From positions 14,995,631 through 15,059,630 of the forward strand of contig OY294070.1 of NCBI GenBank assembly GCA_958510875.1: 64,000 nt of DNA. Direction: 5' to 3'. The notes below the pieces were generated by a model. It ran no database searches, was not told the DNA's origin, and was given only the letters and a program-made list of their open reading frames with translations. The translations under genes were made by a program, and so were the position numbers. Positions within the stretch are counted from its first letter, which is position 1, and every line of letters begins with the position of its first letter. This document shows positions 52,406-63,182 of this stretch, piece by piece. Source of the DNA: Endomychus coccineus. Its lineage: Eukaryota; Arthropoda; Insecta; Coleoptera; Endomychidae.

Positions 52406-53043
52406 ACACCGGTATTCCTTGTGTTTACAACTTAAGAATGACAGTTGTCAGAGAATACTCTCACTTGACGACTTTTGGTACTACGCGACAGTCGACGCTT
52501 AGCGGTCCCATTTCTCACATAGGAAACAGCCTCGAGTTTCCAGACCTGTATGTACGACCGTGACCAGTACCACCTTGACCAGCATTAAGTTAATTCGCTT
52601 ACCGCATGATATTAACTTTAAGGGTGGGAGGTACGAATCTTGTTTAATAGTCACTCCTAGGAATGACTACAAAATTAGAATCATAGAAATTGATAGCATG
52701 ACAATTGACAAACATAAAAGTAGTATATATTATTTACCTCTATGTTGACAAGCTGTAGTGTGTCAATATTCGAGTTCAAGATTATGAAATAATGAAATTT
52801 AAATTCCAAATACTGCATTAGACACTGCAAAACGCATTGGGTTGGACATTGCACGTCTTCTCCAATTCTCCATATCATCATTCTCATCTGTCGTATACCT
52901 AGATAAATGATATCATTTTTCTAGGATCATGTATTCGTCACATCACAAGTTACATTGACAAAATTCTTTGAATTAGGTTTCTTTATACATATATAGTCAA
53001 CCTTTTCAATAAAATAATCTGGGGGAGATCCAGAATAATAAAG

Positions 53044-56000
53044 ATGTGTAAGAGAAAATATGCATTGGGCCCCAATTCGGTAATTATCTTTTACACATAG
53101 AAATAAAGTAAATAAATAAGTCTCAAATTATTTTTAGGATTATTCCTCAGAAACAAAGATAACTAAATTAGTCGATAAACAATCAACCATCTTTAACGAC
53201 GTTTCTATTAGTGTGCTAGGACTAACAAACCCAAATGCTCCCAAATTGAAAACCTTTATAACCCAAAATGGAGGAATTTACAACTCTTATCAGATGAAGA
53301 CAACGACACATATAATTGCCTCACATATACGAAATAACCAGTTGAAAAATTTGAAGCACATACCTATAGTAACCCCATCTTGGATAACAGACAGTGTAAC
53401 TGCTGGAAAATTGTTGAATTATAGGAAATATGTACTAATCGCTAAAGAAAGTTGCATTTCATCTAAATCGGAATTTAGTGGTTCACAAAAATGCACAATC
53501 AAGGATGAGAATTGTGATTTCACATCAGATGGAAGTGAGCACTCTTCTTACTCTGATAGAGAAGATTCAGATTCAAGCTCAAAACTCAGTTCAGATAATT
53601 TGTTAGATTTCTTCAAACACTCGAGATTACATGTTATAGCCTCGTTAGGAACTGAATACAAACAAAGAATCACTAATTTGAGAAATAGAAATAATGGAAC
53701 ATTCAAAGGAAGAGAACGTTTGTTACAAAACAAGGGTGAGTCCCAATTTTCTAAATTGTTACGACATTAACTTTTCTTTTCAATTGTCATTAAAGGAAAG
53801 GATTCTAATGAACAGACTTATAGTTCCGTTATAATGCATGTAGACATGGACTGTTTCTTTGTATCAGTCAGTCTACGAAATCGACCTGATCTTAAAGGCA
53901 AACTTGTGGCAGTCACCCATGGCCGAAATGGTCAACTTTCGCCAAACGGTCCTGGCAGAACATACGCGGCCGTCTCTAACCCAGAAAGTTTACCAGACCC
54001 CGATGCAACCGTCCAGGAAACAATCGATTCACACTCTTCCATGTCCGAGATAGCCAGTTGCAGCTATGAAGCAAGGAAATATGGAGTTGTGGATGGAATG
54101 TACCTGGGAACAGCCATGAAACTGTGCCCGAATTTGGTGATCCTACCTTACGATTTTCAGGTATGTACGGCTTCATTTTTATGAAGTCATTAACAAGTCC
54201 TTGTAGTCAAGGAAATAAAGCACTAAAATACGCCAAACGTTCCAAACTTGGCGCAGTTGGACGGATTGAGATGCGGTTTTCGGCATTCGATTCAGAAAGT
54301 GATTTAGAAAATTTGTCCGGTATTTTTGTTTTGCGGAAAAAATTTATTGCATTTCTAGTAGTGCTGAACAAAAACATGATTTAAAAAAAAAATCGGACTT
54401 TTTTGATTTAAATCAGATTTTTTTGATTTAAATCAGATTCTTTGATTTTATGTGCACTGTTCATTAAACAATGGATTTTTATGCAATTTAATGCATATTC
54501 TTACTTGTATTACAAGTAAAACTACACATTCATAACGTAATCCCATCTCAATACCCTGTTCGCTGTAATTTTAACAGTTTTGAGTTTCGCGGTGAAATCT
54601 CGGCGCCACCTTGAATCGACGTACCAAAAGCGGAATAGTTAAAACCCTAGACATGGTTGGAATTGGAAACACGGGTACAATTTGGTCTGTTCTTGCTCGT
54701 TCATGTTGACGATAGTGTAGAGCACTAGCTGCCCGTTTGCGGAGAATTTTTCGCGTATTCGGAACAATGAGTGGGCGGAAAAAAGACGCGATTTGGCAAC
54801 ATTTCGATGATGTGAAAGGGGACAAACATTTGCGTGCCAAAAGCAAGAAATGCCAAAAAGAACCGCAAGGCCTTGTTGCACGGATGAAAACCCATTGGGA
54901 TAAATGTGAAAAAGATTCAATCACTCATGACGAGGATGAAGCTGATGAACCTGCAGGTATGTTTTATTTGAAGTAATAATGTTCAAAAAATTAAGCACAA
55001 TAAATATCAATAAAATGAGCAATCAAATTACAAAAAACTCTTTGTCGCAGGAATTCAACCAGACAAACGCCCAATGTCATCCAAAGATTCTGAAGCTGCT
55101 CCAGCAAAGAAGCTGAAATCCGGAGAAGAGTTTTGTCACCATTGTAACTGCCACGCAGAAGGAAGCCCTCGATAAACAGGTTGCATGTTACGTGTACGCG
55201 ACGAACAGCTCGTTCAACAGTGTCGAACACAAGGAATTCAAAGCGATGATCGGAAAATTAAATCCAGGGTATAAATCTCCGAACAGAGACCGCATCGCGA
55301 ATGATCTACTTGACACCGTGTCACAATAACATTTATTTTATTGTAACCCTACTCCCCAGCTATTTATTTGTTTTAATACATATACAAAATGTGTCTATTT
55401 GAACCAATTGATTAAATCAAAGCGAATTATTTGCAGAATTTTTTTGTCTGATTTAAATCATTGATTTTTAAACAAAAATCATTTAATTTAAGCACGATTT
55501 AAATCGATGATTTAAATCACTTGATTTAAATCATCGCAGCCTTAATTTCTACAGCCAAAAAATGCATTTTTCTGAGTGCACTCTTTGAGGTGAATATAAA
55601 AACGGACTCGAATTGGTTTCTCGGGGGTTTTTGGGATCGCTGAACACGAATATACTATCAAGAAAATTCCGTGATGTCCCCTTGGACCTCCCCCGGTGTA
55701 TCCGGGCGTCCTGACGCCCAAGATATCGATAAAATTACCTTCAAAATTATTTTTAATAGTCCAGGCTATGAACGGGAAAAAAAACATGTAAGTTAGAATC
55801 AAAAAATTTTTTGCATTAGCTTCAGGAGGTTCTCAGGATCATTCATACACCTTAAAACTTCTTGGGAACCCCAACCTCACCCATTCGGGGCAAAAATGGC
55901 CAATTTTGTCGATTTCACCACCCCAACGATGAATTTTAAGTAAATCTGGCTTCGGAATCGTATTCAGCGACCCAAAAAAAAACCTTGGTGCATTCGAAAT

Positions 56001-59000
56001 GCCTAAAGCACGTAAATTGCAAAATTCCCCCAAAATCTGTCACCGGATTCGTGTTCAGCGACCCAAAAAAAAACTAGGTGCACTCGAAATGCCAAAATAC
56101 CTTTTTTTGTAGAAAATACAATTCAAGACTTGGCATGTTGCAAATTTGGGGGAGATTTCGGGCCATTCTCACCCCCAATGGGTGAGGTTGATGTTCCCAA
56201 GAGGTTTTAAGGTGTATGAATGATCCTGAGAATCTCCTGAAGCTAATGCAAAAAAAATTTTGATTCTAACTTATATTTTTTTTATTTTAGCTAAAATTCC
56301 GGTTCACAGCCTGGATTATAATGTTTGTTAACTGTTCGAGAGGTGTTATAAAAGTTGCTAGTGATGATTGCAACGTGAAAAAACTCTCCTGCAATACCTG
56401 GTGGAACCCTGAGACCGGACAACCACGACATCTTCTAGAAATTTTTTGATTTTTCTTCATAAAATGTAGCAAATTCTGGCTCTCGGGGGTTTTCTTCAAA
56501 GTCACCGATCACGACTATGACACTCACAATGTTCGGCAAATTACCTGGGGGTGTTTCCGGGTCTCTGTGTATCTACGTCATCTTCTAGACATAAACTTTC
56601 TGAGTATCATAATCGGCGACTTCGATAACCCCCGAGAGTCAAAATGTGTAACCTTTTATGAAGAAAAATTAACAAATTCCTAGAAGATGACGTAGATACA
56701 CAGGGCTCCAGACACCCGAAAACACCTACAGGTAATTTGCAGAACATTGTGAGTGTCATAGTCGTGATCGGCGACTTCGAAAACTCCCGAGAGCCAGAAT
56801 TTGTTACATTTTACGAAGAAAAATGAACCAATTCCTAGAAGATGACGTGGCTACCCAGTCTCAGGGTACCACCAGGTATTGCATAAGAGTTTTTTCACGT
56901 CTTAAACATCACTAGCAACCATTATATCACCTCTTAAACAGTTAACAAACATTAAAAATATTTTTTTTATTAATTTCATCGATATCTAGGGTATCAGGAC
57001 GCCCGAATACCCCGGGGGAGGTCCAAGTGGACCGCAGGGAACTTTCTTGATAGCATATTCGTGTTCAGCGAACCCAAAAACCCCCGAGAACCAATTCGAT
57101 TCCGTTTTTTTATTCACCTCAAAAAGTGCACTCAGAAAAATGCATTTTTTGGCTGTAGAAATGCAATAAATTTTTTCCGCAAAAAAAAAATACCGGACAA
57201 ATTTTCTAAATTACTTTCTGAACCGAATGCAGAAACCCGCATCTCAATCCATCCAACTGCGCCGGGTTTGGAATGTGGAATGCTCTATTTCCTCGACTAC
57301 TGTACAATAACTCCAAATGGAGGGTGATCGAAAATTAATTCATTTTAGTTATAAATCATCCATTAATCTATTTACAGGGATTCAAAGAAGTTTCGTCCAT
57401 ATTATACGATGTAATAACATCATATACTTTGGACATCGAGGTCATAGGTTGCGACGAAATGTATGTTGACGTGACGCAAATTCTGAATGATGCAAGGTTG
57501 AGCGTACACGATTGGGCGACTCATATTAGAAACGAAATAATGGACAAAACAGGTTGCCCATGTTCAACAGGATTTGGTTCGAACAAGCTACAAGCCAAAT
57601 TGGCCACCAAAAAAGCAAAACCTAATGGCCATTTCTATCTAGAACCAGAAAAGGTACAATGTTTCATGGCAGAAATACCTTTGGCTCATCTTCCTGGTGT
57701 CGGCGACGCCACTTTATGCAAGTTAAAAAATTTGGGAGTAAAAACATGTGGCGACTTACAGGTACAAACCATTTGACACATAAATAACGTCGGAATATTC
57801 CTTCTTTGACTTCCACAGGTGTCTAGCATCAGTATTTTACAATCGGAATTGGGTCGGAAAAATGGGGAAACTCTCATGGAGCAAGCAAAAGGAATCGATC
57901 GAAAACCGCTCAATTATAATCACGAAAGAAAATCCGTATCGGCGGAAATCAACTATGGCATAAGGTTCGATAACTTGGAAAGCTGTCACACTTTACTAAG
58001 AAGTCTTGCCAAAGAAGTGTGGAATCGATTGATGGACACGGAAATGACGGCTAGATGTTTAACGTTGAAAATGATGGTCAGGGCTCAAGATGCTCCAACG
58101 GTAAGTTGAAACAGTTGTTATCGACATTGCAAATTATTCAATTATCCAACATCTTATAGGAAACTGCAAAATATAATGGCCATGGAATTTGTGATAATTT
58201 GAGCAAAAGTACCACTTTCAGCTCGCCTATGAACGATGATAATATCATTTTTAAAGAGGTAAAATCGTTATTGGAGAAATTGAACGTGACCTACAACGAT
58301 ATAAGAGGGCTGGGTATCCAGTTGTCTAAATTAGGAAAACGGGGACCTGTCAACAACATATTGAGCCAATTTTTAAATCGATCCATTTGTGACGATTCGC
58401 AAGGTAAGTTGATGTTTCGTAAAAAAAAACATTCTTATTATATACCTCACCACTTCCATTTAAAAAAAAACACTAATTTTTAGCACATACTATCTGGTAT
58501 ACAATAGGATGAAGATGTAACATTCCAATTTCAATAGTTGGGAGTATATGTACGAGGGTCGTTCATTAACTCTTTAGAAAAATGCAAGAGATGGCGCGCG
58601 CGTGGCTAAAATCGTTTGTTTTTGGAAAGTGTCATTACTCAGTAGACAGCTGTTAAAGTTTTTGATATATCGCTCACGTGTTATTATTTTTATCGCCGAT
58701 TAAATCAGAGTACTTTTGTTTATTTAAAAAAATGGAAAAAAGTGAGTTTCGAGTGTCGATAAAACATTTACATTTAAAAGGTTTAAAACCAAAAGACATT
58801 AAAGCCGAGTTGGATGAAGTTTATGGCACATCTGCACCAGCGTTTGCCACTGTTTACAGTTGGGTAAATGAGTTTAAACGTGACCGTACATCGACAAAAG
58901 ATGAACATCGTTCGGGACGGCCAATAGAAGTGGCTACCCCAGAAATGATTGAAAAAATCCATGATATGGTGTTGGGCGATCGGCGCATCAAAGTGCGGGA

Positions 59001-62000
59001 GATAGTTGAGGCCGCAGGCGTTTCACAAGGTAGTGTTTACAATTTTACATGAAAAATTGGATGTTAGAAAAGTTTTTGCAAGATGGATATCGCGTTTGTT
59101 TACAGATGAGAATAAACGCAATCGTGTGGTTGACTCAGGCTATTTTAGCGCCTTTTCGATGAGGCATGGATACATTACTACACTCCTGAGACAAAGGAAC
59201 AATCAAAACAGTGGGTTTTTGCATCAAAAAGGGCTCCGAAAAAGGCTGGAAAGGTTATGGCCACCGTTTTTTGGGATGTGCATGGAATTATTTACATCGA
59301 CTACTTAGAAAAAGGAAAAACAATAACTGGAGAGCATTATGCGTCGTTATTGCACCGGTTGAGTGAAGAAATAAAAATTAAACCGCCTCATTTGAAAAAG
59401 AAGAAAGTCTTTTTTCGTCAAGACAATGCACGAGTTCACACATGGGCAGTTGCAATGTCCACATTTGTGCAATTAAAGTTCGAATTATTAGAACGTCCAC
59501 CGTATTAGCCAGATTTGGCCCCCAGTGACTTCTTCCTATTCCCAGATTGACTGTTTGGGACGAACGAGGAGGTCATCGCCCAGACAAATGGCTATTTTAA
59601 GGACCTTCCGAAATCCTACTTTTAGGACGGATTATCAAGGTTGGAACACCGTTTAGAAAAATGTATAGAGCTAAAAGGAGATTACGTAGAAAAATAAAAA
59701 AAAATTACCAAAATACTTTGTTTTTGTATCTGTTTCAAAAGTTAATGAACGACCCTCGTAGATTCATTAAATGTACAGCATTTAAATGTAAATGATTGAT
59801 AATTCATTTTCAAAATGATGGATTAGTAAATCATTTGCCAAATAACTTGTTAGGTACCACCCTCTCCACTTACTGAATTAAGTATCTTGTAATTTCTTTA
59901 GAGAATGGATTACATGATACAATGTATATGATAATCAACATTCTTATCTCTTATGGTTTGTAGGAAGAACTGCAAACAGTCCAAGCAAAATATGTAATAA
60001 CCCTATAGATCAAAATAAAGTCAATAAACCTGATAAGCCCAAAAATTCAAACGGATATACAACACCCAGAGCAACGAAGTCGCCAATTAAAATGACGTTC
60101 AACGCCAACAAGAGAGTAAACAACACCAAATCAAAAATGGCTAAGTCCAAATTGAAATTTCAACCTGTGAATTTGTATTTCAAGAACATCAATGAAAGAA
60201 ATGCCCAGCTAAACAAGGTTAAGTAATTTTTCATTACATCTAACGGCCATTCTGTATGGCTAATAAACAATTTAATTTAGAGAAAATCTTTGAAATGTAA
60301 CTTTTAATCAAATTTATCCAACGTGTACCAAAAAACTGAGAATAAATATGTTACATTGACGTACTTTGTTTGGGGTAATATCTGGTAAAATCTCGATTAT
60401 TTTTAAAAACTAAAGTTCAGTGTAGCTTTCAGACCACGCGAAAAACTGTCAAACATATTTTTCAATGCAAAAACTAAACCTAATAAGTTTCGGAAGTAAG
60501 GAGTTTATAAGTTATCTCGTGAGAAATGTAATGCCGTATACATTGGTAAAACAGGTAGATCGTTTGAAGTTATATATAAGGAACATTTTAAGTCATTTCA
60601 ATTAAATAAAAGTAATTCAAATTTTTCAAACCACTTTATAGAAGTGTAGTGTAGTGTTTCTTCATTGTATGTTTTGATAATGAACTGGAAAGTTCGAAAT
60701 TGGTAGCAACTTTCTTTTATATTTAACGAAGTAAAATTTTAGTTTATAACTCCTAGCTGTGGGAACGCCAGTGTGGTAAAACAAATTGTCTTCATTCTTT
60801 TCTACATTAAATGTAAATTTGAGTTTAATTCTACAACTTCTGAAAGTTAAAATTTCAACTACTCCAATGATTCAGGTTCCTGCAAAGGCTTGCAAAATTG
60901 ATATGGAAGTTTTGAATGAACTTCCTATTGAACTAAGGAACGAAATAATTCGAGAAAACAATCTACATGATGAACTTACAGCGATTCAAGTAAAACAAAA
61001 AGCAATCGTTGACGCAGATGGCGCTACCGATAAATCTGATTCAGGTAGGTGGATCAGTTTTTGTTTTAACTTATTATTAACGCAAATTTAGTAGGTCAAA
61101 CTGTGGATATGACGGACAATGAACGATCCCCTTTTGGCAGCTTCAAATGGGAACAAATAAAATCGATGATAAAACAATGGATTGCCGCGGAATCGGAGCC
61201 TTCAGATATCGATGTTCAGATGATCGCGACATATTACAAACAGTTGGCTGTGGAAAGAAATATTGAACACTTACAAATCGCTTTCAATTTTTTATATAGG
61301 TAAGCTGTTTCTCATATTCATTCTAATACCTTTAGATTTGAAAGATCATCTCTTATCTAGTTGTTGAGTGTGGTTTGTATAATTTAATAATTTTCAATTA
61401 GCGCGGACCTGATGTCTATTTAAATGAGACTCTAGTCCATAGACATATAGAATGGACTGCGCGTGGTAATCTGAAGCGCGGATACTGCAGGCGAGAGAGA
61501 GAGGGGAAACGAAGAGGCCTAATTCTAGCTTTGTTGTGTTGGCAAAACTAGCTAGTCACGCTGCGTTTCCATGGCAACGCAGCGACCAATAGAAACGCGA
61601 TAGATAAAGACAGAGTAGGCCTCTTGTCCCTCTCCGTCTCGCCTACAGTATCCACGCTTAGCATTGCCACGCCCAGTCCATTCTACAGGGTGACATAGAA
61701 AAAAGTTCCGTGCATAGTGTCAGGCGATAGATGACACTAAAATAAGAAAAAAGTTTTTATTAACATATATGCTCAGACGCTTAGTTTTTGAGAAGTTGAA
61801 ACAAAAATTTCGTTTTTTGCAAATATCTCCGGAACCGTTTATCGTACAGAAAACAGCTTTTGCAAGCATTTTTTACTCATAGTAAGCTATGCGTATTATG
61901 CGATGAATGATTGGTGAAGATTTTGAAGGGGTAGTGTAGTGGGTGTTTTTCTCCCCAACTTCTACGCCACTGGAAAAAGAACCGTTTTTAGACAACTATT

Positions 62001-62814
62001 TGAACAGCCAATGATTTCTACACAAAAAAGGTACTTTTGGTCATAAGCTCTAATGTTGACCGTTTTCGAGAAAAATCAACTTTTATGTTGAAAAACATGG
62101 TAAATTCTTACTAATTAAACAAAATTTATTCAAACGTTAGAACAAGTAACAAAACCAAAAAATTGACCATGTTTTTCAACATAAAAGTTGATTTTTCTCG
62201 AAAACGGTCAACTTAAGAGCTTATAACCAAGAGTACCTTTTTTGTGTAGAAAAGATTGGCAGTTCAAATGGTTGTCTCAAAACCGTATTTCTTCCAGTGG
62301 CGTAGAAGTTGCAGAGAAGAACATGCACTACCCCTTCAAAATCTTCACCAATTATGACTAAAAAAAAATTTTTATCGCACAGAACATAGCTTGCTATGAG
62401 TAGAAAATGTTCGCAAAATTTTTTTTCTGTACGATAAACGCTTCCGGAGATATTTGCAAAAAACGAAATTTTTGTTTCAACTTCAACACCCTACCCTGTA
62501 TCTCAAAAACTAAGCGTCTGAGCATATATGTTAATAGGAACTTTTTTTCTTATTTTAGTGTCATCTATCGCTTGACACTATGCACGGTACTTTTTTCTAT
62601 GTCACCCTGTATATGTCGATGCTCTAATCACATTCAGTGACGTAATTTCGAATAAGTTTATGTTTGTAATTTTGCTTTTAGAACTTTCATGGCGATGAGT
62701 TGCAAATGGCACAAAGCTTATTTCACCATTATGGATACAACTCAAAAAGAAATATTACTCCGTTACGGAAGCACGTTAATGGTTCCTAGACAATTTGAAT
62801 GTTGTCATCTTTAA
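53044..62814 (+). CDS. Rev1: DNA repair protein REV1 (dCMP transferase), ten exons
   Basis: REV1 is a Y-family polymerase that inserts dCMP opposite lesions and scaffolds other translesion polymerases. Exons: 53044-53079, 53138-53735, 53796-54160, 57378-57761, 57819-58100, 58160-58403, 59964-60217, 60876-61044, 61095-61299 and 62682-62814 (TAA). Junctions are GT-AG and in phase; 889 residues. Order: BRCT (residues about 25-95; TTHIIASHIRNNQ, TPSWITDS), catalytic core with HVDMDCFFVSV (from about 225) and CDEMYVDVTQI holding the metal-binding acids, and GIRFDNLE. Helix-hairpin LPGVGDATLCKLKNLGVKTC lies between CDE and GIRFD. One ubiquitin-binding motif (IDMEVLNELPIELRNEI) follows, then the C-terminal partner-binding domain ending LLRYGSTLMV. 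The 12-residue first exon is the least certain part. Introns carry many transposons. Confidence 0.93.
54358..55543 (+). mobile_element. Non-autonomous hAT element with BED finger
   Basis: It is flanked by CATTTCTA on the left (54350-54357) and AATTTCTA on the right (55544-55551), an 8-base duplication with one mismatch, typical of hAT. The interrupted arm is intact in the inverse copy at about 57160. Both subterminal regions are full of GATTTAAATCA repeats. It encloses a short transposase N-terminal gene and nothing of the catalytic domain. Confidence 0.82.
54767..55329 (+). pseudogene. hAT transposase N-terminus (BED zinc finger), truncated
   Basis: ATG at 54767 opens MSGRKKDAIWQHFDDVKGDK and ARMKTHWDKCEKD, a BED-type finger although the first cysteine pair is reduced (KSKKC). 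After a probable short intron (donor GCAGGTATG at 54955; acceptor near 55052), a second part reads ALDKQVACYVYATNSSFNSV and KLNPGYKSPNRDRIANDLLD, then stops at 55329. These are the usual N-terminal blocks of ZBED-like hAT transposases. The catalytic core is absent and one frame change lies near 55130. Confidence 0.7.
55760..56317. mobile_element. Foldback element, GTCCAGGC family, nested copy
   Basis: The left end is TA-GTCCAGGCTATGAAC and the right end GTTCACAGCCTGGAT-TA. It lies in the left arm of the larger foldback element, whose inverse arm reads TTTTTAATGTTTGTTAAC without interruption. The inner part is shortened relative to the 893-base copy at 42965. Modules TTCAGGAGGTTCTCAGGATC and CCCATTCGGGGCAAAAATGG are present. 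Confidence 0.85.
58551..59760 (+). mobile_element. mariner element in Rev1 intron 6
   Basis: The ends are TACGAGGGTCGTTCATTAAC and GTTAATGAACGACCCTCGTA, and TA belongs to the target. The element is about 1.2 kb and holds one transposase gene with several lesions. It lies in the same orientation as Rev1. Confidence 0.92.
58732..59697 (+). pseudogene. mariner transposase, inactivated
   Basis: It starts MEKSEFRVSIKHLHLKGLKP and continues through the paired-like helix-turn-helix (HRSGRPIEVATPEMIEKIHD, GVSQGSVYN). A frameshift and stop occur at about 59050 (NFT then TGA), with further shifts near 59140-59250. Later ATVFWDVHGIIYIDYLEKGK and FFRQDNARVHTWAV are readable; the latter holds the second catalytic D. 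PDLAPSDFFLF follows an in-frame stop at 59505, giving the mariner DD34D pattern. Family-level assignment is firm. The enzyme is dead. Confidence 0.88.
60495..60690 (+). pseudogene. Penelope-like GIY-YIG scrap in Rev1 intron 7
   Basis: In one frame the sequence reads EKCNAVYIGKTGRSFEVIYK and EHFKSFQLNKSNSNFSNHFI, the GIY-YIG core with its arginine and downstream histidine region. No other part of the element is nearby. It is a second subfamily, different from the 39000 fragment. Confidence 0.7.
61448..61685. mobile_element. Small MITE, TAGAATGGACTG ends
   Basis: The ends TAGAATGGACTGCGCGTGGT and GCCACGCCCAGTCCATTCTA are inverse. Internal parts pair as well (GAGGCCTA against TAGGCCTC). It is about 238 bases, GC-richer than its surroundings, without a gene. 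It touches the next element at a common TA. Confidence 0.85.
61684..62611. mobile_element. Foldback element with TACAGGGTGACATAG ends
   Basis: The ends are TACAGGGTGACATAGAAAAA and the inverse TATGTCACCCTGTA. The mirrored inner modules ACTTCTACGCCACTGG, GACCGTTTTCGAGAAAAATC and CATTTTTTCAACATAAAAG-like pieces are the same as in the 35531 element. It lies in the last Rev1 intron, 70 bases before the terminal exon. Confidence 0.9.
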
Positions 62815-63182
62815 ACATTTTTTTTATACTAAGGGTAGTGACAATAGTGATTCAATCTATAAAAATAAGTGTTATATTTTTGTATAGTAGACACATTATG
62901 TTCTTATTAAAAGTAAAACTAAGGAATGTATTTCATTTGAACCAGGCATAAAATGTTCCTATCCCCAAAATAATCATTTAATATTCTTTCCCTGTTAATT
63001 AACGAAAATTGCAATACATTCAATGGATTTATTTATTGATGGAATCGTTCGGCGATCATGTGGTGGTTGATGTGGGTCGTGAGAGCGAAGCGTACATAAA
63101 GACGAAAATAATAAGCATGTGTGTAAGTGTGACTTATTTCCCAAGAGTTTATACATAACCCAGAAAGGCTAAAACTAATATC
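62815..63182. other. Rev1 3' flank
   Basis: This is Rev1 3' untranslated and intergenic DNA. No canonical AATAAA was found close to the stop, so the poly(A) site is not placed. No other feature is seen. Confidence 0.4.

Larger units (their letters stand above)
54206..57297. mobile_element. Large foldback element in Rev1 intron 3, with two nested insertions
   Basis: The left end TA-GTCAAGGAAATAAAGCA and right end TGCTCTATTTCCTCGAC-TA match. The left arm is 54206-54357 plus 55544-55759 plus 56320 to about 56680; the right arm is about 56690-57297. Mirrored landmarks are TTGGCGCAGTTGGA against the 57255 region, AAATTTGTCCGGTATTTTT against 57195, and GTTTGTTAACTG against 56935. The left arm alone has been hit twice, by a hAT element and by another foldback element. 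Removing them leaves roughly 1.35 kb of near-perfect palindrome. It fills most of the intron between exons 3 and 4. Confidence 0.88.
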
